DNA of 64,000 bases from Treponema sp. (lineage in GTDB: Bacteria; Spirochaetota; Spirochaetia; Treponematales; Breznakiellaceae): positions 124,001 through 188,000 of the forward strand of contig WRLF01000001.1 in assembly GCA_009777735.1 (NCBI GenBank). Direction: 5' to 3'. The notes beneath the pieces are model-generated. The model did no database searches. It saw nothing but the letters and a program-made list of their open reading frames with translations, and was not told the origin of the DNA. Below are positions 43,567 to 50,416 of this stretch, piece after piece; the stretch's first letter is position 1, and each line of letters starts with the position of its first letter. The position numbers and the translations under genes were made by a program.

Positions 43567-46500
43567 TTAAGATCGGCAATTAAGTTTCCCGTCTATAGTT
43601 ATTTTTATTTTTTTAACATCGAATTCATTGAATAAAACATTTATTGATTTAAAATTTTGTCCCTCAATATCTGAAGGCCAAAAAGCTGATGTAAGATTGG
43701 TGTTTGTGTTTTTCTTCCAAGCAGCAATTGTATCGCTGGCATATATAGGACGAATATCTATTTTATTCCGTGTAGTTGCATACCCTGCAATTCTACAAAA
43801 TTCCTGTGTCGTTTTATTGGATAATTGCACAACATCATTTTTACATAGGCTCATAATCAATTTAGCCGCAGGATGAGGTTTCTGTAAAAAACCTGTTTCT
43901 TCATTATATTCATGTCCCTGCATAGCAACAGGACGGGAAACAAACACCCCTTCATATTTGGTTTTTCCTTTTTGTTCAGGCAGCCGCCAAATATCTACTC
44001 GGTAAAAATCATCAGGCATATAGGCTTTGTTAGCATTATCTTTAATGCTAACCGGAACTTGATCCTTGGGAAAATAACGAACAGAATATATTCCGTTCTT
44101 TTTACTGAATTGGGCTAAGACATCTTCCAATTTTTGTCCAACTTTACCTGACTTAGAATTAAGTAACGCTTGAATTCTATCCCGAATAACAAGGTCTGCA
44201 ATTCTGGAAATATCCTTAATGGATTCCAGTGGAGTGCGGGACACCCATTTGTCTCTAAAAACCCGAAGGAATTTGTATTTTTTTTGAATCAATGATTTTG
44301 CTTTTCTAAACCCTTCCTTTTCTACTAAAAGAGCTATATCCTCTTTTATGCTTTTTGGAACAATACGGTTAATTTCATTTTCTCCAAGTTCGGTTGGATT
44401 AATCTGTTCCAAATAGGAATGTTTTGCCATGGCAGTTTCTGCGTACAGTTTTCCTTCTATCCCATGATCCGGTTTGTAGGAAACAACAATTGATTTTAAA
44501 TGTTCCTCAATTACTTTCCTGTCTATTGGACATGGCGGAGCATGAATTTCTCTATAACTCATGTTGTTGTTAATTCGGGCAGCCTCGGCGATAATGTTTC
44601 TGTCACACAGGCCAATAACGAGAGAATCCAGCGCATGATGCCTATGATCGCTTCTGTTTTTATACCAGGTTTCCTGTCCCCGGTTAAGCAGGGTATTAAA
44701 TCCCCAAAACCCGCGAAGTAAAGCGGTAAGCTTTCCCGGGCTAACCCATATTGCATTGCTTTTACATACAACAGAAAGGTACTTTTCGCCAGCTTTGGAA
44801 AGATAAGCTGTATCTGTCAACTGTCTATCAAGAAAACCTCCTTCTTCTTCGTTGAAGCTAGTCATTGCATCAGGAAAGAACTTTCTTCGCTTTCTATATG
44901 GCAACTTAGCAGTAATATCCATGATTTGATTCCAATCAAATCCGCCTGTATTATTGCCAAATGCTTCAAAAGGGCTTCTGTTCCTTTTTGCTTGATTACA
45001 CTCCCGATGAGCCACGATAAGATTATCGCGAGAGTTGAGTAAAGTTCTGGAATATGGAAGAATATGATCAATCTCTACTGCACCAGACATTAATTGTTTA
45101 GCAGAAATTGTTTTTCCGCAATAGGGGCAGCGCCTTGCGATCCCTTCTGGGGCAAGTTCTTCCCACAGTTTATATTTCTTGATGTCTTCACTGCCTACTT
45201 GCAAATATCCAAGTTCTTTTATCTCATTTCTTATCCGCTCATTGTCTTTCTGGTTTTTTGCTTGCTTTTTCATTTCTTCTTCTTTTTTGGTTCTACTTGA
45301 CTTTAGTTCTCTATTTACTTCCATGATGATTTCAGTTGGCTTACCAAAACGACGGACAAGGGCATTCACCAATTTTCGCAGCTGATTCAAGGCAATGTGC
45401 ACAGTGGGATTTGCTATACGTCCATACTTTTCTTCATCGTTACCCTCGTAGTCTTCGCCTTTGGCGCCGCTTACTTGTCCTGTAAGTATTTTTCCATAAT
45501 AAGGGAGAGAACGCTGTATTTGACGTGCTTCTTTTTTTGAAAGTCCCATCTTTTTAACCGCATCTGAATAACCAATCCATTCTTTCAACATAACTTCCGA
45601 ACAATCAATCATGAACTTTGAAGAAAGCATAGTTGTTCCGGCAGGAAAATTATATCCCGAAATATTTTTTATTTGTTCTGTAGTTAAGCTAAAAGTTGCT
45701 AAAAAATCATAGATAACCTTTTCATCATCTTCGATCATCAATTGTTCGATAATTTCATCCTGTTTTTGAACTGTTAAATCATCCCAGATGGAACCGAAAT
45801 ATTCGGGTTTTCGTAACACGAACGATGTTTCATTACCTTTGAGATTTTCCCGTTTACTGTCTTCAAGATTAAATGAACCAGTGTTGTCTTTGCCTAAAGT
45901 TTTTCGTATTTTGCTAAAGGCAAGAGATTTTTGTGTATTGAGTGCATCAAATAATTTTTGTTTTAATTCGGAGGAGATTTCTTCTTCAATGTTTTCATCG
46001 TTATAGTATTTTAGGTTATTAATATCTTGTAATATTCTAAAACGATGAGCCGAAACAAATGCCCCGTAGCCCCGTTTCTCTTCAGTATAAAACTGACACG
46101 ATCCACGCTCTGAAGGTTTAAGTGGTCGTTGTAAAAAGATGATTTTATAAACCCTTTCCCAATTTAATTCTTTGTAATATTTTTTTTGTTTGTCCATAAT
46201 CGCAATAAATTCTGTTTCATACATTTCTCTGGAAGGATAAAAAGAATACAGAATTTTTGATTTTTCCATTACAGGTTTAAAACGAACAGAGTTGCCTTTT
46301 TCCTTTTGTCTGAATAACCACTGCCCAAGGGTAAGCCCCTGCAGGTCTGCTTCCAGTGTTTGAATACCGCCGAGCATTCCTTCCTGTTCTGCGGTTTTTT
46401 CTGTTTGCCCTTTTCTGCCGGACTTAAAACCCCGGCGGACTGAGAACTGCATCATAATCCGACCTAGCTCGTAAGGTTTTAATTTACGTTCCAGGGCAGC

Positions 46501-46821
46501 TACACGAAGTTGATACGGATCAAGGCGTGCCACAATCAGCCGTTTTTCCTTGTCATGGGGCATAAGCTTGTTGTTGATAAGAAAGTTAAGCATAGCTTTT
46601 TTTCGCCGTATTTTTCGATCCCGCTGACGCCTCATTTGCCTAGCATTTCTGCGTGCCTCATTCATAGGTGTTCCGGTTTTGGCTTCCCTGCCGTCGGTGA
46701 AAATGCGTACACCCATATCCAAGATTTCTGTTGGTTTGGGTTTGTCCTTACCTTCAAATTCCAGTTGTAACGCGGTCCAGCCTATTGAATTCGTCCCTAA
46801 ATCTAATGCCAAGCGCCACAT
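43567..46821 (-). CDS. cas9: CRISPR-associated endonuclease Cas9 (compact, II-C-like)
   Basis: 1084 residues, in the compact range of type II-C. RuvC-I LALDLGTNSIGWTAL with catalytic D7; an arginine-rich bridge helix ARRNARQMRRQRDRKIRRKK near residue 57; RuvC-II EIIMEVNREL near residue 500; HNH EIDHILPYSRTLLNSRDNL near residue 583 with a CPYCGK zinc-type pair before it; RuvC-III HRHHALDSLVIGLCD near residue 727. All catalytic residues look intact. It cuts DNA guided by crRNA:tracrRNA. The absence of csn2 and cas4 and the three-gene operon point to II-C. AGGAGG is five bases before the ATG. PAM cannot be read from the window. Confidence 0.98.
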   Translation of the reverse strand: MWRLALDLGTNSIGWTALQLEFEGKDKPKPTEILDMGVRIFTDGREAKTGTPMNEARRNARQMRRQRDRKIRRKKAMLNFLINNKLMPHDKEKRLIVARLDPYQLRVAALERKLKPYELGRIMMQFSVRRGFKSGRKGQTEKTAEQEGMLGGIQTLEADLQGLTLGQWLFRQKEKGNSVRFKPVMEKSKILYSFYPSREMYETEFIAIMDKQKKYYKELNWERVYKIIFLQRPLKPSERGSCQFYTEEKRGYGAFVSAHRFRILQDINNLKYYNDENIEEEISSELKQKLFDALNTQKSLAFSKIRKTLGKDNTGSFNLEDSKRENLKGNETSFVLRKPEYFGSIWDDLTVQKQDEIIEQLMIEDDEKVIYDFLATFSLTTEQIKNISGYNFPAGTTMLSSKFMIDCSEVMLKEWIGYSDAVKKMGLSKKEARQIQRSLPYYGKILTGQVSGAKGEDYEGNDEEKYGRIANPTVHIALNQLRKLVNALVRRFGKPTEIIMEVNRELKSSRTKKEEEMKKQAKNQKDNERIRNEIKELGYLQVGSEDIKKYKLWEELAPEGIARRCPYCGKTISAKQLMSGAVEIDHILPYSRTLLNSRDNLIVAHRECNQAKRNRSPFEAFGNNTGGFDWNQIMDITAKLPYRKRRKFFPDAMTSFNEEEGGFLDRQLTDTAYLSKAGEKYLSVVCKSNAIWVSPGKLTALLRGFWGFNTLLNRGQETWYKNRSDHRHHALDSLVIGLCDRNIIAEAARINNNMSYREIHAPPCPIDRKVIEEHLKSIVVSYKPDHGIEGKLYAETAMAKHSYLEQINPTELGENEINRIVPKSIKEDIALLVEKEGFRKAKSLIQKKYKFLRVFRDKWVSRTPLESIKDISRIADLVIRDRIQALLNSKSGKVGQKLEDVLAQFSKKNGIYSVRYFPKDQVPVSIKDNANKAYMPDDFYRVDIWRLPEQKGKTKYEGVFVSRPVAMQGHEYNEETGFLQKPHPAAKLIMSLCKNDVVQLSNKTTQEFCRIAGYATTRNKIDIRPIYASDTIAAWKKNTNTNLTSAFWPSDIEGQNFKSINVLFNEFDVKKIKITIDGKLNCRS

Positions 46822-46852
46822 GGGGGCCTCCTATATTAAGAGATCAAATAAC

Positions 46853-46909
46853 AACCTCCCCAAAAAGACAAGCTCAACTATGAAGACACATGGTCTTGAT
46901 AGGGAGGTT
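46853..46909 (-). promoter_or_regulatory. Structured 5' leader of cas9 mRNA
   Basis: In the minus-strand transcript AACCTCCC (46909-46902) can pair with GGGAGGTT (46860-46853). Inside that stem AAGAC/GTCTT forms a further hairpin. The 5'-terminal CCUCC is also complementary to the AGGAGG ribosome site at 46832-46827, so a switch between pairings is conceivable. Confidence 0.45.
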
Positions 46910-46913
46910 ATAA

Positions 46914-46942
46914 ATTGTAGTTCATTTATCAAATAATGTCAA
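46914..46942 (-). promoter_or_regulatory. cas9 promoter
   Basis: Minus-strand TTGACA (46942-46937), 17-bp spacer, TACAAT (46919-46914). Consensus -35 and a 5-of-6 -10 give a predicted start near 46907 and an ~85-nt leader before cas9. Confidence 0.8.
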
Positions 46943-47003
46943 GGGAATACACAAACCTACCTGGAGAAAATATGGTATTATTAACTACCACTCTGTAATA
47001 AAT

Positions 47004-47038
47004 AATCAGTTTACTAAGAAAATTGGTCGGTTTGCAAC
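47004..47038 (-). repeat. Solitary CRISPR repeat mimic (or upstream anti-repeat) between cas9 and tracrRNA
   Basis: On the minus strand this 35-bp sequence matches the array repeat with one substitution (G to A at position 7) and one missing base near the 3' end, a closer match than the functional anti-repeat. Read on the plus strand it is an anti-repeat. It lies between the cas9 -35 box and the tracrRNA promoter. It could yield a crRNA-like or scaRNA-like RNA, or be part of a longer tracrRNA. Confidence 0.8.
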
Positions 47039-47081
47039 ACAAACCTATCGATTCGCATTCAATAAGTTTGTTGCATACATC

Positions 47082-47110
47082 TTGACAAATCCTACACTAT
47101 CATATATATT
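47082..47110 (+). promoter_or_regulatory. tracrRNA promoter
   Basis: TTGACA (47082-47087), 17-bp spacer, TATATT (47105-47110). Predicted start near 47117, at the first bases of the anti-repeat. Confidence 0.85.
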
Positions 47111-47114
47111 TAAT

Positions 47115-47228
47115 CTACAGTTTATTAAGAAAATTGGTCGGTATGTTAACAAGGCCTCCCGCAAGGGTTGTGCCACAAAATGACGTCGTATGGTGGCAAA
47201 AAAGGAGGGTTCGCCCTCCTTTTTTTTA
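47115..47228 (+). ncRNA. tracrRNA
   Basis: The anti-repeat 47115-47150 complements the array repeat apart from a few mismatches and one bulged base. It is followed by AAGGCCTCCCGCAAGGG (nexus-like, CCC/GGG stem), then a hairpin with TGCCAC/GTGGCA arms. It ends in a perfect terminator AGGAGGG-TTCG-CCCTCCT with eight or more T at 47202-47228. About 110 nt, transcribed divergently from cas9. It pairs with crRNA repeats, permits RNase III processing and scaffolds Cas9. Confidence 0.93.
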
Positions 47229-47249
47229 TTCTCTGGCTCCCTCTCTCGC

Positions 47250-47291
47250 CGTCAAAACCCCCAAAGGCACAACATTAACCCAGTCCTTGCG
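47250..47291 (-). pseudogene. Fragment of a DUF4143 ATPase gene tail (stop side)
   Basis: About 40 bp match 52467-52507, the last codons of the DUF4143 gene (VNVVPLGVL on the minus strand), with about four differences. The match ends at the core GTCCTTGCG (47282-47290), after which phage-derived sequence begins. It complements the inner fragment at 39349-39402. Confidence 0.75.
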
Positions 47292-47989
47292 AGCGCCCTG
47301 ATGTACGGGTGTATCTCGCGGTCAATGCGCCGCTGGTCCCGCCCTATTTGCTCCCTTTCTGCGGCATCTTCCGCTGTCTGCGCTTCAAAGTGCTTCAGGC
47401 TCATGCGTATTGTACGGCCAATCCCCAGTACAAAGCCGTCAACCACGCGGGGCAGCTTGGCGGCAAGCCGCCGGTTCGCCTCGCTCGTGGTTATCGGGCC
47501 GTCCTTTACACGGTCTTGAGTTCGGCTATCACCGCGTCCTTCGCGTCCCCCAGCGTCTTCAGCACGTCCGGCAACTCCGTCACCAGATCCTCGCTGTACC
47601 GGATCGTCTCTATCGATCCACGAATGTCCCGGAGCCGCTTGGTCAACGCCAGTATCCGGTCTATCCGGTCCGGCCCGCTCATCCCCTGAAATGTTGTCTG
47701 TAAGCTCATGCGCTTCCTCCTCGTATAATTCCGGGTTAAACTCAATGCTCCCGGCGTCGTCCAGTAATTCGGGGTCGACCGATTCGGCGTTTGCCTCCGT
47801 CCGCTCCCCGTCGTCCCACAGCGCGTTTTCCCGCGCCAGCACCCGCGCCTCGTTCCACTGCTTTTCGTACCAGGTTTTCAGCGCTTCCCTGGTCTGCGGC
47901 TCCGCGTCCGCATCGTCCAGGCGGAAGGCGGCCTGGTATTCCCCGTAGGTCACCGCTTCGGTGAATTCATCGCTTTGCATCCACTCCTG
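47292..47989 (-). pseudogene. 3' remainder of the phage polyvalent protein region, after an amber codon
   Basis: The frame continues without shift from the MuF-domain part after a TAG at 47992-47990 (LQHDT-stop-QEWMQSDEFTEAVTYGEY; a Trp codon would fit). The first ~85 residues look coding (EEEAHEL). Further downstream two frames are open because of high GC, and a small gene at 47506-47709 uses another frame. The last part (EANRRLAAKLPRVVDGFVLG, then EIHPYIRALART) again looks protein-like and is cut by the DUF4143 fragment. Degraded phage DNA. Confidence 0.5.
47506..47709 (-). CDS. Small helical protein of phage origin
   Basis: 67 residues from the ATG at 47709, which has a strong GAGGAGG site eight bases upstream. 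MSLQTTFQGMSGPDRIDRIL opens a charged helical sequence (ALTKRLRDIRGSIETIRYSE). It overlaps the open polyvalent frame. The ribosome site and codon pattern favour this frame between these coordinates. Function is unknown; small helical genes follow polyvalent-protein genes in many phage-like elements. Confidence 0.5.
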   Translation of the reverse strand: MSLQTTFQGMSGPDRIDRILALTKRLRDIRGSIETIRYSEDLVTELPDVLKTLGDAKDAVIAELKTV

Positions 47990-49086
47990 CTAGGTGTCGT
48001 GCTGCAGCGCCTGCTCGTGGATTTCTTCGCGGGTGAGCTGGAAGAGTAAACCAGAGTTTTCTTCTAAACCGCTTGACAAATTCGCGGAAGTGTTAGATAT
48101 TTGAGATGAAAGGTCATCAAATAATGTCGCCTTGAGCAATTGGCGCTCTGTTGTGCTAACATATTTGGTGGCCTTATTTTTATCTACCGCTATTAACTTA
48201 TTTTCAATAATTATGTTGTGAATATGTCTATCAAAATTTTCTTTCCCGTAAAGGTTAATTATGTTTGTATAATTGCCTCTTTCGTTTTTAACCGGGTTTT
48301 GAATAACTATTACAGGGTCTCCGTCTTTGTCAACGGCATCAATAAGTGTAATAAATTTTCCGGATTCTGACAAAGAATGATAAATGAGGACAGGTTCATT
48401 CAGCAGTTCCGGCAATTTTTCAATGGTCTGCATATCCACTTTATGCGGGCCAGTGGCTTTCTCTATAGCTTTTACAGATAATTTTATCGGGTAATCCGGC
48501 AGTCCGTGCCTCGCGTATGCTTCCGGAGCCATGCCCAAAGGTATCATCCGGCCGGGGTTTATTGTGCCGTCTTGTACCTGCCGTAACTCGTTTTGGTAGC
48601 TCTGCCGTTCCGCAGCCCTTGCCTGGTTTGCCTGTATTTGCCCCACAGAGGCCCCAGGCTGCGCCGCAGCTCCCCTTGCCGTGTCATTTTGCGTTTCGTC
48701 CTGTTCTGCGCCGTCATGGGCTTCTATTGCGCTCGCGGCGGCTGTCAGCCCTTTTTCAATGAAAATCTGCTCCGCGCGGGCCACGTCCTCGGTCTGCTCC
48801 AGCAGGGTCTGCCGCCGTTCGGCATCGGTGAACCCTTGCCGCACCTGGGCGTTTCTGGCTTCTACCTCTCCGGCAAGGCGGCGGTACAAGCCGTGCGCTG
48901 TGTCTTCATCATACCTGCTGGTAGTGATTTTTGATAAAACATCAAAGGCCTCTTGCCCAGCCGCCTCAATAAATGCCGCATCCGCTTCGCTTAACTGCCG
49001 CCGCAGTTCTTGTACTTCCGGGTAGCTTTCCCGCTCGCTTGCAGGCCGCCATTTTTCAATCTCCTGTACCAGCATCCGTCTATGAT
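47990..49086 (-). pseudogene. Phage polyvalent protein, C-terminal part with MuF C-terminal domain
   Basis: Open frame from the IS110 junction to a TAG at 47990, with an internal ATG at 49075. It begins with MLVQEIEKWRPASERESYPE, then LYRRLAGEVEARNAQVRQGF, the third-ligand helix (GEVEARN) of a zincin-like domain whose HEIQHAIQ lies beyond the IS. From about residue 170 a MuF C-terminal domain follows (NPGRMIPLGMAPEAYARHGL, VDMQTIEKLPELLNEPVLIY, VIVIQNPVKNERGNYTNIIN), a family seen in phage and conjugative polyvalent proteins, often toxin-like. GC-rich, unlike the flanking cas genes. Confidence 0.75.
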
Positions 49087-49091
49087 AAAAG

Positions 49092-50189
49092 TCAAGCTGT
49101 TTTCAAAAGATTTTTTCTTTTTTCAAGAAATCTTTTGTATTGAAGCATTTTAGCATCATGCATCCGTGCATCCCTGCCATAATGGTATTCCCCCTTCTTG
49201 AGCATTTGATACATCTCTGCGAAAACCCTTCTGCGCAGCCCGGTTCTTACCAGCCCTTTCTTCTTAAGCTGGGTCAGATGTTCGTACCAGCGGTTCAATT
49301 TTGGGCTGGCGGAAAGCACATGGTTTAAAGACTGTGTTATAAGTGTGGCGGCCAGTTTCCGGCCTTTCTTGTTGGTTCCAAGCACTGACTTGGAAGTATT
49401 GGAATTTGACACCTTCGGTGCAGAGCGTAAATATGAGGTAAACGCTTTGGAGTTCTTAAACCGGTTAACTTCGATTATATCCGCAATAACCGCTATCGCG
49501 GTAAATACCCCTATCCCCTTCATGCTCGTCAGTATCGCTATCTCCGTCATATATGGTTCGGCATGTTCTTTAATCTTGGCCTCAAGTTCATCAATTTGAA
49601 CCTCCTTAGAGGCAAGATTATCCAATAGCTGGTGTATCTGGAAAGCCATAGCCGTACCGTTCTCCAACTTCCGTATCTTTTCCTGGTCTTTTTTGCTGAA
49701 AATCTCTTCCTGCGTAAAACCGTACAGCCGTTCCTTCAATAACGAGTGTACCCGGTTCTTGATTTGCGTGGTTTGCTTGCGGTACAGCCGGTACGTGGTG
49801 AACAAACTCCGTAAATCCTGTATGGTAACGGGCGGAACCGTAACCGGGGATACCGCACGCTCCCCGGAAAGCACTTGCATCTTCAGGATGCGGCACAAGA
49901 TGTCCGCGTCTATCTTGTCCGTATTCTTGCGGGCAAGGCTTATCTGTTTCAACTCGTAGGTGTTTGCTATTATCACCTCCTTCACCATCGGCTCTATCAG
50001 CCGGACAAAAGCGAACGTCGGGTTTGTGGCTTCTACCAACACATACGTTTCATCGGTCAATGTCTGATAGAACTGCGCCAGCCCGTAATCGGTCAATTCA
50101 AATGTCGCCGTTTCCTTTTTTTCTTTCTCTTCACCGCGGTAACAGCAGGTGAACCTGTTGGTGTGTAAATCAATTCCCACAAACTGCAT
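49092..50189 (-). CDS. IS110-family transposase (DEDD recombinase)
   Basis: 365 residues. The N-terminal RuvC-like DEDD domain starts FVGIDLHTNRFTCCYRG (first Asp), with LVEATNPTFAFVR and ARKNTDKIDADILCRILKMQ giving the remaining acidic residues near 60 and 95-100. The C-terminal 'transposase 20' domain holds LTSMKGIGVFTAIAVIADI and TSYLRSAPKVSNSNTSKSVL near residue 265, including the catalytic Ser region. It performs RNA-guided recombination in the IS621 model. GAGGAGG precedes the ATG. The stop codon overlaps the TTGACT at the element end. Confidence 0.93.
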   Translation of the reverse strand: MQFVGIDLHTNRFTCCYRGEEKEKKETATFELTDYGLAQFYQTLTDETYVLVEATNPTFAFVRLIEPMVKEVIIANTYELKQISLARKNTDKIDADILCRILKMQVLSGERAVSPVTVPPVTIQDLRSLFTTYRLYRKQTTQIKNRVHSLLKERLYGFTQEEIFSKKDQEKIRKLENGTAMAFQIHQLLDNLASKEVQIDELEAKIKEHAEPYMTEIAILTSMKGIGVFTAIAVIADIIEVNRFKNSKAFTSYLRSAPKVSNSNTSKSVLGTNKKGRKLAATLITQSLNHVLSASPKLNRWYEHLTQLKKKGLVRTGLRRRVFAEMYQMLKKGEYHYGRDARMHDAKMLQYKRFLEKRKNLLKTA

Positions 50190-50416
50190 ACAAGCCTCCT
50201 CAAAATGATTTGATTGTCCGGTTAAACTACGGTATAATTACCATGCGTCTATTCGGGGTATTGGCGGACCAAGGTCAACCCCCATTAAGCAAATGCGGCT
50301 GCCGGTTGTTATTCGCGTTTACGGTGATCAAACGGGTTTTGGACCCGGATGTCCCAACAAAGGCCACAACCGGCAGCTGTTCTTCCGAACACCTGCATTA
50401 TACCGTGCAACCGCAT
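50190..50416 (-). ncRNA. Candidate bridge RNA region of the IS110 element
   Basis: Non-coding end upstream of the transposase. On the minus strand a perfect 12-bp stem, GCTGCCGGTTGT with ACAACCGGCAGC, encloses a large loop with smaller hairpins (CCGGGTCCAAAACCCG). A consensus -10 TATAAT lies at 50402-50397, 14 bases inside the end, without a -35 in place. This is the layout reported for the IS621 bridge RNA. The exact RNA ends cannot be set. Confidence 0.6.

Larger units (their letters stand above)
49087..50416 (-). mobile_element. IS110-family insertion sequence splitting the polyvalent protein gene
   Basis: Removing 49087-50416 and keeping one copy of the AT present at both borders (49085-49086 and 50417-50418) restores the host frame through REAMIKDHRRMLVQEIEKW. 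That fixes the ends to a few bases. The element is ~1330 bp with one transposase gene, a very short downstream end and ~227 bp of non-coding DNA upstream. There are no terminal inverted repeats of the usual type, as expected for IS110. Confidence 0.85.

Noticed and set aside
47004-47038. A tracr-L-type natural single guide on the tracrRNA strand
   Set aside because: On the plus strand this element is an anti-repeat, not a repeat, so it cannot fold back on the tracrRNA anti-repeat as tracr-L does. Only the minus-strand crRNA-like reading fits.
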